From assembly GCA_016929595.1 (NCBI GenBank), contig JAFGIN010000101.1, positions 54,719 through 118,718 on the forward strand: a stretch of 64,000 nucleotides of DNA, given 5' to 3'. Source of the stretch: Chitinispirillaceae bacterium (GTDB lineage Bacteria; Fibrobacterota; Chitinivibrionia; Chitinivibrionales; Chitinispirillaceae). Every line of letters begins with the position of its first letter. Within the stretch, counting starts at the first letter, position 1. The notes beneath the pieces are model-generated. The model saw only the letters and a program-made list of their open reading frames with translations. It did no database searches and was not told where the DNA came from. Of the stretch, positions 45,143-54,559 are shown in pieces. A program made the translations under genes and the position numbers.

Positions 45143-45230
45143 GGTTGCATACGCTTTAGTGTGTGTGTATAGCAGTCGGTTAAAAGCGGCTGTATTACAA
45201 AATATCTGGCTATGCGATTCTTATCCTATA

Positions 45231-45275
45231 TTCCCCCCGGTTAAAGGGGAATGGTGACGAAGGCGGATGGGGGAA
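45231..45275. repeat. Dispersed palindromic repeat, copy 2
   Basis: TTCCCCCCGGTTAAAGGGGAA stem followed by TGGTGACGAAGGCGGATGGG, matching the copy at 43006-43054 in order and spacing with scattered substitutions. The outer left arm (CCCATCC) is not conserved in this copy. Confidence 0.7.
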
Positions 45276-45339
45276 CGCGATCAAGGATATAATACAATGC
45301 AACTGAATGTTCATTAGTGATCCGTCTGCAGTTTATCTC

Positions 45340-45700
45340 TTAAACATGGTGAACCCACACTTTGCAGCTGGTACTTCGCAATGTATTTTCGGGAGATTCT
45401 TCATTAATTTCTGTTATAATTCGAACATTTTCAGACATGTTTTTACTTGACACCAACCCCAAAACGATGATCTGTTTTCCCAGAACCGGGAGCAGCCACA
45501 ATATGTAGTTTACGATCATGTAAATGATCATGTATCGCATCAATGACCCTCTTCTGGTAATTACGACAGGGATAGTTAAAGTGTAGGTGTTGTAACGAAT
45601 CTGATTCTAATACAATATTGTTTGAAGCCATATACCTGTTATCTTTACTGTAAAGTGCTTTAAAACAATGCCTGTATTGATGGATTTCCATACAATACAT
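45340..45700 (-). pseudogene. N-terminal remnant of a DEAD/DEAH-type helicase
   Basis: Minus-strand frame from ATG 45700 contains RNYQKRVIDAIHDHLHDRKL then HIVAAPGSGKT, the Q-motif-like region and Walker A of SF2 helicases. Directly after GKT the frame runs into a stop at 45443; in another frame GKQIIVLGLVSSKNMSENV continues for some 40 residues. No later helicase motifs are present, so it is a truncated and frameshifted remnant. Confidence 0.55.
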
Positions 45701-45851
45701 AAATTACTACACATAAATTACTACTATGCAACTCATCAAATGGAAAAATCAATAAATCATTCTATTCGTTGTTCTCTAAAGGCCATTTTATTATTTTAGA
45801 TAGGTACTTTAATCGAACTCACCTGAAACCGATTCTAATGGAGGTTTAAAT

Positions 45852-46526
45852 TTGAAATCAAATTCTCTACGTAATGCGGGGATAGCCTCAGTTGCCAGCA
45901 TGGCTTTTTTTGCTGGTTGCAGTTCGGAACAAAAATCGTACGAAAAATGGATGGAAACACCCGGAGCTGCCAACAGGATTAATTTAGATGCTGTTCAGAA
46001 GGCTCTTGAGAAATCAAAATCTATCGACGATTTTGAAAAAACAGTGAATGAGATCTACGAGGGACCACATCTGGTTCTTATCGAAGTAAAAGAAGACGGG
46101 AATGGTAAAAAGAGAATTTCAGGATATGAAGATGTTAATAACAACAAAATGTTGAATCCGGAATCTGATTTCCTCCTTTTCTCATCATCTGTCGGTGATG
46201 GTGCATACGAACTGCGTGGTGCAGGAGCACACAGCTATTACCATTATACCGGGCACTATCATGGTGGAAGCTCATTGATGTTGGGCTATATAATTGGAAG
46301 CATGATGACCAGACCTTATTATACAACAGCGGGAGCAGACCTCTATACGCATCGCAATAACTATCGTGCCACGCCGCAATATAACAATCAACAGCGGCAG
46401 AATATGGCTTTCCGGAAGGCGCAGATGGCAAAAAATCCTTCTGCTGCTAAAGGATTCAGAAGTCGGGTCTCCTCAACTTCATCGTATAAGTCTTCAAGAG
46501 GCAGTGGTTTCAGAAGCGGCTCATAA
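45852..46526 (+). CDS. Lipoprotein with Ser/Gly/Arg-rich tail
   Basis: 224 residues. Start is TTG 45852 with GGAGG eight bases upstream. Signal ends in MAFFAGC (lipobox). Residues 30-75 are helical, 75-125 form a small beta domain (GPHLVLIEVKEDGNGKKRIS), then a His/Tyr-rich hydrophobic part (YYHYTGHYHGGSSLMLGYII) and a low-complexity tail SSTSSYKSSRGSGFRSGS. The tail and the 'GSMMxxPYY' stretch recall the YjfM/YgiB (DUF1190) lipoproteins, which accompany YjfI/YjfJ in E. coli; that link is inference. It precedes the SecA-like gene cluster by 146 bp and has the same orientation. Confidence 0.7.
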   Translation: MKSNSLRNAGIASVASMAFFAGCSSEQKSYEKWMETPGAANRINLDAVQKALEKSKSIDDFEKTVNEIYEGPHLVLIEVKEDGNGKKRISGYEDVNNNKMLNPESDFLLFSSSVGDGAYELRGAGAHSYYHYTGHYHGGSSLMLGYIIGSMMTRPYYTTAGADLYTHRNNYRATPQYNNQQRQNMAFRKAQMAKNPSAAKGFRSRVSSTSSYKSSRGSGFRSGS

Positions 46527-46672
46527 GAACATTTTATAATGGTGATAATTACAAAAGTCGAAAGGGCCGGTTTCCCCACCTTTATTGATGCTACTGTGGG
46601 CAGGCGTCCTTCGTGAGGGTGACAATAATAACTGTAATCTGTCCCTTGACAACATGAAAATGAGGTATCACA

Positions 46673-47725
46673 GTGAACTCAATAGATAAGTCAGTCCCGG
46701 GCTGGACCGATGAATATAAATCGACACGTATCATGGATTTTGATGGTGAAGGCTTTTATATCCGGTTGGTAACTATTGATATGGATCCAAATGACACTTT
46801 TTATATGCAGATTCCTGCCGAGTATGAAACCAGATCGGTTGCCCGTTGTATCTCCGATTTTTTCCTGCTTAACGAATCGGGTCGTGAAAAAATTAAGGCA
46901 ACATTGGAAGTTGAAGATTTTCCTGAACTGCCCGAAATATATGACTATTTCTGTGATCTCTTTGAAGATGAACGTTGTGGACGTTTAATCCTCGAATATT
47001 CGATTAACGGCGGTCCTTCAAATATAAACGTGGCAGATCTTGCATATGATCACTTGTCACTCACCGAAGAGAGGAGTTCTCGGGAAAAGTACAAGGTGCT
47101 TCATCTGATACTCGATACGCAAAATGTCCCCTTCAGAGATATCGATGATCAGGCAGAAGTTAAGAGAATGAAAATGTCGTTTCTCGGACTTTTCCTGTAT
47201 TACCATGTCACAAAGCAGAACGTATCGACAATCGACCCATCGACTATAGATGGAGAAGTCAAAGATGCAATTACATATTGTGAAGACAACAATCTTTTGA
47301 AATGTAAGAAAGTTCTTATCGGTGATGATATGAAACTGACCGTGACCGACCACGGGAAGAAATATTTCGATGAACTCTACGACGAAGCGCAGTATTATGT
47401 TTCCAACTTTGAGATATTCTCACATGTTTTTGTTGATGGAGATTATATACGATTCAACCATGTTGAAGGAAAAGATTATCGTATTCAGGTCATGCGACAT
47501 GAAGGTATCGATGTCTACAGAGCTGTAATGGTGATGAGTATGATGAACGGAACCTTCGATGACTCTAAAGATGAGTGGGAAAAAGAGATGCGATCAATCA
47601 ATTTTTTCTCCCGTTATTTTGGAGCATGTGTCAATACTGACATCGAGATGTCAAAACAGGATTTCGTTGCAATGATTAAACAGGGTAAAAGAACACAGGC
47701 TGTTAATAATGACTCAATGCATTGA
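46673..47725 (+). CDS. Unrecognised 350-residue protein, first gene of the tight cluster
   Basis: Acidic cytoplasmic protein starting at GTG 46673 (TGAGG eleven bases upstream). No signal peptide or membrane helix. Residues about 200-245 (AITYCEDNNLLKCKKVLIGD then DMKLTVTDHGKKYFDELYDE) have the spacing of a winged helix. The C-terminal 80 residues contain HVEGKDYRIQVMRHEGIDVY. It overlaps the GNAT-like gene by 17 bp. I recognise no family. Confidence 0.65.
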   Translation: MNSIDKSVPGWTDEYKSTRIMDFDGEGFYIRLVTIDMDPNDTFYMQIPAEYETRSVARCISDFFLLNESGREKIKATLEVEDFPELPEIYDYFCDLFEDERCGRLILEYSINGGPSNINVADLAYDHLSLTEERSSREKYKVLHLILDTQNVPFRDIDDQAEVKRMKMSFLGLFLYYHVTKQNVSTIDPSTIDGEVKDAITYCEDNNLLKCKKVLIGDDMKLTVTDHGKKYFDELYDEAQYYVSNFEIFSHVFVDGDYIRFNHVEGKDYRIQVMRHEGIDVYRAVMVMSMMNGTFDDSKDEWEKEMRSINFFSRYFGACVNTDIEMSKQDFVAMIKQGKRTQAVNNDSMH

Positions 47726-48488
47726 TACTTCAGCACTTGATTTTGACTTATCAGCAACAGAAAATAATAATGATTCCATACGGTTTATTACAGTCAGAAA
47801 TTCTGATTCCTCACTTCTATTCCGTATCCATAAGGAATTGATAACACAATATTTTTCTGATGTTAATGATATCGATTCGCTTACGGCAATGCGCGGCTAT
47901 ATGCGTAATGCAAAAGAACTTTCAAATCAATGTCTCAATTATACGGTCATCGCCGCTGTCGATTCCGATTGCCGACTCCTTGGTGCGACAGTCTTTGGTC
48001 TTTTCACGATGAGCTCATGCACATTTATAAAAGGCGAATATACAGTAGTAGTACCTGCTGCACGGTGCAGTAAGCTTCTTGAGCAATTGTTGTATAACCG
48101 TTACCTGTTTGCTTTTCAGGAGAGTGTCGCATTAGACAAAAAAGACCCTGGGTTTGCGATCATTCAGGTGTACTCAACCGTTAGTGCTTCTAAAAGTGAT
48201 CCTCTGCAACGCATGTGGCGTTTGCGAGGGTTCAAACAGATCGATTTCCCATTCGTTCAACTCCCGTTGAGAAACGAGCTTAACGTTGTAACATCATTCA
48301 ATTGCTATTTTCAACCATTATCCGAACAATATCATAAACGTACCTGTCTAACAGGCGAAGAGATGCATGCGATTGTGGATGCTTGCTGCACATTCAGAGA
48401 ATCTCGCGGATTACCCTCCAGTTACGATGAATACAGGCAGATGAAATTGTATATCGATTCTCATGAGAATATACCTCTATGCCACTGA
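47709..48488 (+). CDS. GNAT-like acyltransferase
   Basis: 259 residues. An N-terminal strand-helix (ITVRNSDSSLLFRIHKELIT) is followed by NYTVIAAVDSDCRLLGATVF and GEYTVVVPAARCSKLLEQLL YNR, the layout of GNAT motif A though R/Q-x-x-G-x-G is degenerate (VVPAARCSKLLEQL); then SASKSDPLQRMWRLRGFKQI ends the fold like motif B. Acetyl- or acyl-CoA as donor is inferred. It overlaps both neighbours (17 and 10 bp), so the product belongs to the same pathway as the amidohydrolase and adenylating proteins. Confidence 0.5.
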   Translation: MTQCIDTSALDFDLSATENNNDSIRFITVRNSDSSLLFRIHKELITQYFSDVNDIDSLTAMRGYMRNAKELSNQCLNYTVIAAVDSDCRLLGATVFGLFTMSSCTFIKGEYTVVVPAARCSKLLEQLLYNRYLFAFQESVALDKKDPGFAIIQVYSTVSASKSDPLQRMWRLRGFKQIDFPFVQLPLRNELNVVTSFNCYFQPLSEQYHKRTCLTGEEMHAIVDACCTFRESRGLPSSYDEYRQMKLYIDSHENIPLCH

Positions 48489-49306
48489 TTATTGATACTC
48501 ATTGCCATACAGACACAAGCAGTTTATTACACTGTGACGCGATGCTCGATGCTATTGAATCCGAAATGGAATGCCATGGAATCTTTGCTGCTGTAGTGAT
48601 GCCTCTTGCGCCTGAAGGATTTGATCAGCTTAAAGAACTTGAATTATTTGTTCAGTGTATTTCACGCCGATCACGGTTAAAATCGATGCTGTGTCACGAT
48701 GCAACGACAGGAAACGATGGTACCCGCCACATTCTGGAACTTCTTGAAATTGACAGTGTGGCTGGAGTAAAGTTTTTTACAGGGTATGACTCGTTTGGTC
48801 CTTGTGATGATTCGATTGCTCAAATTCTTGATAGTATCGAGAAAAGAGGTAAAGTCGCAAAATTTCATACAGGTGCTACAGCACGAACAGAACGTTCCTC
48901 ATTGCGCTTTTGTTGTGATCCGTATGCCTTTGATGATCTGGCACGACTTCGGCCAAACCTGAAAATTGACTGTGCTCACTTCATGGCACCAAATCACATC
49001 TCTATGGCACCGGTACTCGATAAAAATCACAATATATATACAGATCTTTCAGGCCTGATCGATAGCTATGATCGTAATCATGAGAATTCATACGCCGGAT
49101 TTGTCCGGTATCGTCTTGCTGATGCACTTGCTTATTTACCAGATACAAACCAGATCATGTTTGGTTCAGACTTTCCCTTTTGTGACCGGTTATCGATGAT
49201 TGCTTTTCTGGACTCGTTCTTTGAAGAGTACGGATATTGTGAGGAGCAGAGAAACCGGATATGGTATAAAAATGCACAGGAGCTCTATGGATTTATTATC
49301 AGTTGA
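48479..49306 (+). CDS. Metal-dependent amidohydrolase (TIM-barrel, PF04909-like)
   Basis: 275 residues. IIDTHCHTD gives the H-x-H metal ligands at strand 1; GVKFFTGYDSFGPC, KVAKFHTGATA (His), KIDCAHFMAP (His) and IMFGSDFPFCDR (Asp) follow in the order of the amidohydrolase-2 family. All ligands are present, so a hydrolase or decarboxylase acting on an amide, ester or acid is expected. Overlaps the GNAT gene (10 bp) and the first adenylating gene (20 bp). Confidence 0.8.
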   Translation: MPLIIDTHCHTDTSSLLHCDAMLDAIESEMECHGIFAAVVMPLAPEGFDQLKELELFVQCISRRSRLKSMLCHDATTGNDGTRHILELLEIDSVAGVKFFTGYDSFGPCDDSIAQILDSIEKRGKVAKFHTGATARTERSSLRFCCDPYAFDDLARLRPNLKIDCAHFMAPNHISMAPVLDKNHNIYTDLSGLIDSYDRNHENSYAGFVRYRLADALAYLPDTNQIMFGSDFPFCDRLSMIAFLDSFFEEYGYCEEQRNRIWYKNAQELYGFIIS

Positions 49307-50150
49307 TTTGCATGAATATGTGCCTGATCTTGCAGATCTGGTGGAATACTCAAAAAAGCATATTCCATTCTATTCCAGATTATACAGGCAACACAATACC
49401 ACTATCGAAACACTCGATCAATTCTCATCCTTACCATATATCAATGAGGGCACGCTTATCAGAGAACGTCTTGAAGACATGGTTTTGAATCTGGATGATG
49501 TGCATGAAATATGTTACCCTACAGGTAGACTGGTCAGCGATTGCTGCATGCCGCGTGTTCAAAGTCAACAGGACCAGGAAGAACAGTACTGCATCCTCGA
49601 GTGGATTCTCGAAACATCTCTCCTGATTGATTGTTCAAAAGATAAACCGTCCATCGCTCTTCTTTCCGACGAACATAACTCCTATAGCGCTGCGGCGTTC
49701 TGCAAGATGGTCATACTTCTGCTGAACAGTCCATTTTTTGCATTGATTGAACGTGGACATACTGCCGCTGAGATAAACAAAGAGTTATCGCAAGGTAAAC
49801 CGGATATCGTCATTACATCCGGAACTTTTTCACGGGAATGTATTCCGGATACCGTTCACACGGTTATCGATATTGGGGATAACCCGATCGCGAGGTTTTC
49901 AGATAAGTCAATCCACTACTGCCATGTACTTTCCCATCCACTTCTGGGTATAATCGGCTGCAGTGTTGACAATCCAGGGTTTTACCATTATAATCCTGAC
50001 TATTATTTTATTGAATCATCGCAGACAAATGCAATTGTATACACATCATTCATGCAGAAACTGATGCCAATCGTACGTCTCCGTTCACATCACTGGGGAA
50101 AGCTTATTACACCTGGTCTTTTCCAGATCACCTATCTGGGTACTCACTGA
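49287..50150 (+). CDS. PaaK-like protein lacking the adenylation core motif
   Basis: 287 residues from ATG 49287 behind AGGAG. LADLVEYSKKHIPFYSRLYR, then LDQFSSLPYINEGTLIRERL, is the opening of phenylacetate-CoA-ligase/CapK-like adenylating enzymes. The following Ser/Thr/Gly-rich ATP-binding loop (SSGxTGxPK) is absent: the equivalent place reads HEICYPTGRLVSDCCMPRVQ. The rest keeps a Rossmann-like half (KPDIVITSGTFSRECIP). Half the length of the family. Probably a non-catalytic partner of the next protein; alternatively a decayed duplicate, although the frame is intact. Confidence 0.6.
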   Translation: MDLLSVDLHEYVPDLADLVEYSKKHIPFYSRLYRQHNTTIETLDQFSSLPYINEGTLIRERLEDMVLNLDDVHEICYPTGRLVSDCCMPRVQSQQDQEEQYCILEWILETSLLIDCSKDKPSIALLSDEHNSYSAAAFCKMVILLLNSPFFALIERGHTAAEINKELSQGKPDIVITSGTFSRECIPDTVHTVIDIGDNPIARFSDKSIHYCHVLSHPLLGIIGCSVDNPGFYHYNPDYYFIESSQTNAIVYTSFMQKLMPIVRLRSHHWGKLITPGLFQITYLGTH

Positions 50151-50172
50151 AAAAAGAAAGCTACAGATCTTC

Positions 50173-51462
50173 GTGATTTACGAATCAAATATAGAATGCA
50201 TCGACAGTTTCAGCCTCAAAGTTTTACAGGCTGCGCGATTCAGGAGAATGGTCAAGCTGCATACTGAACATATTCCAATATACAGACAAAGAATTGTCGA
50301 GGCATATGGTTCATCATGTATTGAATCCCTGTCGGATGTAGAACTTCTCAACGGACTCTCGCGGATACGGCCGGTTTACAGAGATGAGTATCAGTTCATT
50401 AATACAACACTTCTCAGAGCTCTTGACAGGAAAATGTTTTTTATCGACTCGTCATCCGGATCGACCGGCTCACCAAAATCACGTTTCTGTTCGGTTGAAG
50501 ATGACCTTCATGATACAGCACTCTGTACAAGAGCATTTGCATCCTTTGGTATTGAACACACCGATCGTGTGCTCACGTTCGATCTTGCAGATCTTACCTA
50601 CTACTCGCAATTTACAAAGGCGATGCAGGGTCTGGGGGTTAAAAACAGTTTCTATTACAGTGCCCGGTCTGACTTTGAATCCAGTATGTGTGATGCGCTT
50701 GCATTCAATCCCACGACACTGATTATAATGCCAAGTATTCTTAAGCGTTGTTACAACTCATTTGTCGACTACTGTAAGCATGCGCCTCATTTCAGGCGAT
50801 TGATCTATTTCGGAGAACCACTGGAGCAGGATATAAGGGCAGACCTTCTGGAAAACTATTCTGTGCATTGTTTTTCGATGTACGGTTCTACTGATGTCGG
50901 ATGGATTGCAGCAGAATGTGCCGCGCATGCCGGGATGCATCTATTTTCAGACAGTGTTATTTTACATCTGTTATCAGACAGTCAGACTGGTTCATCGATG
51001 CAGGAAGGGGCTGCGCTTTTTACCTCACTGTTTCAAACCGGGAAACCAAACTTGCGATATTCCAATGGAGACAGGATTCGTATCGATACAAAAAAGTGTT
51101 CATGTGGCAGAACGACTCCCAGAGTGTCTGTCGCATGCAGGGACACTGACCTGTTCGTTCTTCTAGGTACCAAAATTTCCATTATGGAAATACAAAAGGT
51201 AATTTTTAATGTAAACATGGTATCGGGTTACTTTCAGGTTGAATTGACCGAGGAGGAGAATGTGACACATTTCAGTGTTCGGCTGCCCCGGCATCTGGAG
51301 TGTGAACAGAATCGTATCTTCGATGGTCTCGAGAACAAGATTGGCCTTGCTTTTTACACCTGTATTGGTGTAGTTAAAATAACACTCGATTTCGTAAACA
51401 GCGACTTTTTTACCGGGAAAAAAATCCCACGTCTTGTCGATCGGAGAAGCACGAGTTTATGA
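50173..51462 (+). CDS. PaaK-like adenylate-forming enzyme
   Basis: 429 residues from GTG 50173, 22 bp after the previous stop. All hallmark motifs are visible: IDSSSGSTGSPKSRF (91-105, ATP loop), SMYGSTDVGWIAAEC (235-249), and LRYSNGDRIRI (293-303) with the following CSCGRTTPRV. That is the order in phenylacetate-CoA ligase and related enzymes, which activate a carboxylic acid as acyl-AMP and transfer it to CoA or another thiol. The start region repeats the 'HIPxYRxR' helix of its shorter neighbour. Substrate unknown. Overlaps the transglutaminase-like gene by 4 bp. Confidence 0.78.
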   Translation: MIYESNIECIDSFSLKVLQAARFRRMVKLHTEHIPIYRQRIVEAYGSSCIESLSDVELLNGLSRIRPVYRDEYQFINTTLLRALDRKMFFIDSSSGSTGSPKSRFCSVEDDLHDTALCTRAFASFGIEHTDRVLTFDLADLTYYSQFTKAMQGLGVKNSFYYSARSDFESSMCDALAFNPTTLIIMPSILKRCYNSFVDYCKHAPHFRRLIYFGEPLEQDIRADLLENYSVHCFSMYGSTDVGWIAAECAAHAGMHLFSDSVILHLLSDSQTGSSMQEGAALFTSLFQTGKPNLRYSNGDRIRIDTKKCSCGRTTPRVSVACRDTDLFVLLGTKISIMEIQKVIFNVNMVSGYFQVELTEEENVTHFSVRLPRHLECEQNRIFDGLENKIGLAFYTCIGVVKITLDFVNSDFFTGKKIPRLVDRRSTSL

Positions 51463-52874
51463 GTAGTCTTCGCATTCTTCGGGTCACTGATAAATGGTCC
51501 AGGCGTTCTTTTGCGGTCAAATTATCTGATGACAGCATTCCGAAAACGATTGGAACTCTTATTGATATGATCTGTCGTGTCGGGAAAAAGGAGCTGGATC
51601 ACTGGTTTGCACAAAAGAGGATCACAAAAGAGAGTGTTGCTGGTTGTAATGATATTCAGCAGGCAATGTTTGAGATTCACGATGATGGAACACTTGGTGG
51701 TATAATCGATGGGGTGTTTTTAACCTGTGATGGATTACCGCTGCAGTATGATGATGTACCGCCTGTGGAGATTTACACATCCGAAGACGGGCATTCAGGG
51801 ATTTATCTCACAGATCTGATTGTTGACCGTGATAATGTTGCCTACAAAAGAAACTGGAATGGCTATTATCGCAGAAATTGGACAAAAGAACATTCTTCTC
51901 TCGTAGATTCCTGGATGCAACAGAAGTTTGGCAGGATGTCTGAAGATATCTTCAAGCTCAATACTACCGACCGGATCAAAAAATTCATTAATTGTATAGC
52001 TGGACATGTCTATCGATCTCCCTACGAAATGTATTCCCGTTATTTAGGCAGAACTGTACCATTTAAAACAGCATCAGAAACTCTGACACATATTGGAAGT
52101 GGCAGGGGAGGAAACTGTTCAGAAAAAGCTTCGGTAATCGATTATATTTGTGCTAATTTTGGAATCGAAGCTCATCCCTGTTTATCCGGTAACGATGCAA
52201 AGGGTGCCTTTCCGGAATTTCATCTTCGACGGGCGCTGGAACGAAGTTCCACTATTTTTACTGGTGAAAATCAGCGCTATTGGGAACATTTTGCAAATAT
52301 AATCCTTATCGGTGAGGAGCGTTGGTTACTCGATGCAACTGGTGGTCCAATGCCATTTTTGTTCTGTGATGGGAGTGTGGCTGAAGAATTTCTCAAGCAG
52401 AAACGAGATGTTAACGTTAATTTCATTGCGCGGGAAGAGCATTTTTATTATCATGATGCACCTCTCGACATCGTTTACGGAGCACTTTTTAACATGGAGG
52501 TGTTTCTTCCCGATATCGATATGTATCATATTTTCGGCCCTGAGGGTGAGGATTCGCCTTTTGGACTCTGTATCAAGCCTGATTTATGGGTATGTCCGGA
52601 TGCGTATCGTGAAGAAAAGGAGTTTGATGACCATTGCTCCCAATGGAATGCGTATGCTTCTCAATCCCGAAGAATAAATGCGATTGAGGTATATCAAAAT
52701 CTTAAAGACTCTGATGAAAAGACACTTTTACGCTCTGTGCAAGCATCTGATCCTGCGCTGATAGCGGACTTGCGAATGATAGAAGAGGTTTTTGTTAAAC
52801 GATGCCGTTATATCTGGCGTGACGAACAGTGGAGAATTGGCTACGTTTTTTGTAATTTACAAGAAAAACAATAA
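51459..52874 (+). CDS. Transglutaminase/arylamine-NAT-like protein with complete Cys-His-Asp triad
   Basis: 471 residues, ATGA-coupled to the adenylating enzyme. SGRGGNCSEKASVIDYICAN places Cys220 after RGG, YWEHFANIILIG gives His277 and RWLLDATGGPMP Asp292. RGGxCxE, then H-x(5)-L-hydrophobic, then LxDxxxG is shared by arylamine N-acetyltransferases and bacterial transglutaminase-like proteases. Because it sits after a CoA-ligase-like enzyme, an acyl-CoA-dependent acyltransferase is attractive, but amide hydrolysis or cross-linking is equally possible. The first 200 residues and the last 150 are unrecognised. Confidence 0.65.
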   Translation: MSSLRILRVTDKWSRRSFAVKLSDDSIPKTIGTLIDMICRVGKKELDHWFAQKRITKESVAGCNDIQQAMFEIHDDGTLGGIIDGVFLTCDGLPLQYDDVPPVEIYTSEDGHSGIYLTDLIVDRDNVAYKRNWNGYYRRNWTKEHSSLVDSWMQQKFGRMSEDIFKLNTTDRIKKFINCIAGHVYRSPYEMYSRYLGRTVPFKTASETLTHIGSGRGGNCSEKASVIDYICANFGIEAHPCLSGNDAKGAFPEFHLRRALERSSTIFTGENQRYWEHFANIILIGEERWLLDATGGPMPFLFCDGSVAEEFLKQKRDVNVNFIAREEHFYYHDAPLDIVYGALFNMEVFLPDIDMYHIFGPEGEDSPFGLCIKPDLWVCPDAYREEKEFDDHCSQWNAYASQSRRINAIEVYQNLKDSDEKTLLRSVQASDPALIADLRMIEEVFVKRCRYIWRDEQWRIGYVFCNLQEKQ

Positions 52875-52885
52875 AGCGAGGTATT

Positions 52886-54538
52886 ATGGAAAATGAATCA
52901 GAACTCAAAAAGAAAACAGAAATTCCTCCCGTAATAAGAATACTGTTTATTTTTCTTGGTATGATACTGTTTGTCGCTTTTCTGTATTCTAAACTGGAAA
53001 ACATCAGCTTTTTTGATTCAATATATTGGGTGATAACGACCTGTTCGACTGTCGGATATGGTGATATTTCACCCAAAACAGTAGTCGCGAAAGTACTCAC
53101 CATGGTTCTTATGGTCAGCGGGGTAGCGCTTCTTGGCTACCTGCTATCGACAATGTCCGATCAGATAATAACATTTAACATGCGCAAGATGATGGGGTTG
53201 AGTAAAGTTAAAGCCTCCGAACATATTATTCTCATGGGATGGAATGTGGTTGCCCGGATGGCACTTGACGAACTAAGCAAAATGGGAACTGAAGTGGTTG
53301 TCATCGATAATGAGCAGCATCCGGAAGTTAGCAGCATGGTCAGAACACATTTTATACTGGGTTCTTACCACGATGAAACTGCACTTAAAAAAGCTGGTAT
53401 ACAGACCGCAAAAGCAATTATCCTTGCCATGGAAAGTGATTCCGAGGTAATACTTGCAATCAGTGTTATAAGAAAAATTAACCGGGATATCACCATTATT
53501 GGAAGAATCGATGACCTTTACTTTGCAGGGGTTGCACGACAGGCAGGGTGTGACAGGGTCGTGTCTCCTTCAGAAATTGGTGGCAACATGCTTTTCAGTG
53601 CATTAACGGAACCTGCAGTCGTCCGATGGTTTTCTGAAGCAAATGTCATGAACTGCGGCGTTGACTTTATTGATGTAAACGTATCCGACACTGCATTTGC
53701 CGGTAAAACAATTGGTGAGATTCAGCTTGATGACAACAGTGTTGTTGCAGGAATTTACAAAGCTGCAAGCAGGCGCATTGAGGCACTTCCAGAACGGTCG
53801 ATGCGGATTGAAAATGCTGATACGCTTATTGTCATTACCAGGAACGCGAATTCTAACGTTAACCATCAAAAAAAAACATCCGGAAAGCGTATTATGAACG
53901 GGCACGTTCTTCTTGTCGGATGGAATCCTACAGTCCGAAGTGCTGTCAATGAACTTCATTTTTCAAAACGGTATGAAATTTCGGTTCTTTCTGATGTTGT
54001 TCCGGTATCGGAAAAAGAGCACTACGAACAGCAGGGTATTACTTTCATTGAAAAAGATATCAGTAAGCTAAGTTTAAAGAATGCATTGGAAAATCACGAT
54101 GACAATGTAATCGTAGGCATTGAAGATGACTCAGATGCCATACTTTCAAGCCATATCATCAAGGGACTTTTTGAAAAAATAAACATTATTGTTCGTGTTG
54201 ATGATCCGGTAAACAATGATGCCGCAGAACCAATTGGTGCCAATACGATTATCTCTCCATCGGTGATTGGTGGCCATTTGCTTGCTCACTCTATTGTCAA
54301 CCCATTTTCGGTGACACTGCTTATGGAAGCGTCAACTTCGACAATTGGGGTTGATGTGTCACAGTGCAGTATCGAATCAGCCAGCAAACTCGATGGAGCA
54401 AAGGTGTCTGATTTCACGTTTGAAAAGAGATTCATTGTAGTAGCAATCGAGCGGATAGTCGATGGGACTTTTTTAACGATGCCATCCGGGGATGAAATCC
54501 TTCACGCCGGGGATACTCTTGTTTTTCTTCATTTGTAA
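52886..54538 (+). CDS. Potassium channel with two RCK (TrkA-N/C) units
   Basis: 550 residues. Two membrane helices (IRILFIFLGMILFVAFLYSK and VVAKVLTMVLMVSGVALLGY) flank the pore with the selectivity filter TVGYGD (55-60). Two cytosolic regulator units follow: HIILMGWNVVARMALDEL (about 112-330) and HVLLVGWNPTVRSAVNEL (about 340-550), each with a TrkA-C-like end. The nucleotide-binding GxGxxG is replaced by GWN in both. Resembles MthK/Kch-type channels with tandem RCK. It lies 11 bp after the previous gene; K+ channels are frequent neighbours of yjfI/pspA-type genes in bacteria. Confidence 0.88.
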   Translation: MENESELKKKTEIPPVIRILFIFLGMILFVAFLYSKLENISFFDSIYWVITTCSTVGYGDISPKTVVAKVLTMVLMVSGVALLGYLLSTMSDQIITFNMRKMMGLSKVKASEHIILMGWNVVARMALDELSKMGTEVVVIDNEQHPEVSSMVRTHFILGSYHDETALKKAGIQTAKAIILAMESDSEVILAISVIRKINRDITIIGRIDDLYFAGVARQAGCDRVVSPSEIGGNMLFSALTEPAVVRWFSEANVMNCGVDFIDVNVSDTAFAGKTIGEIQLDDNSVVAGIYKAASRRIEALPERSMRIENADTLIVITRNANSNVNHQKKTSGKRIMNGHVLLVGWNPTVRSAVNELHFSKRYEISVLSDVVPVSEKEHYEQQGITFIEKDISKLSLKNALENHDDNVIVGIEDDSDAILSSHIIKGLFEKINIIVRVDDPVNNDAAEPIGANTIISPSVIGGHLLAHSIVNPFSVTLLMEASTSTIGVDVSQCSIESASKLDGAKVSDFTFEKRFIVVAIERIVDGTFLTMPSGDEILHAGDTLVFLHL

Positions 54539-54559
54539 CTATAGTGACATCGGAATACC

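Noticed and set aside
45699..45735. Tandem direct repeat CATAAATTACTA (two copies, 2-bp spacer)
   Set aside because: Only two short AT-rich units; likely slippage, with no sign of an array or operator.
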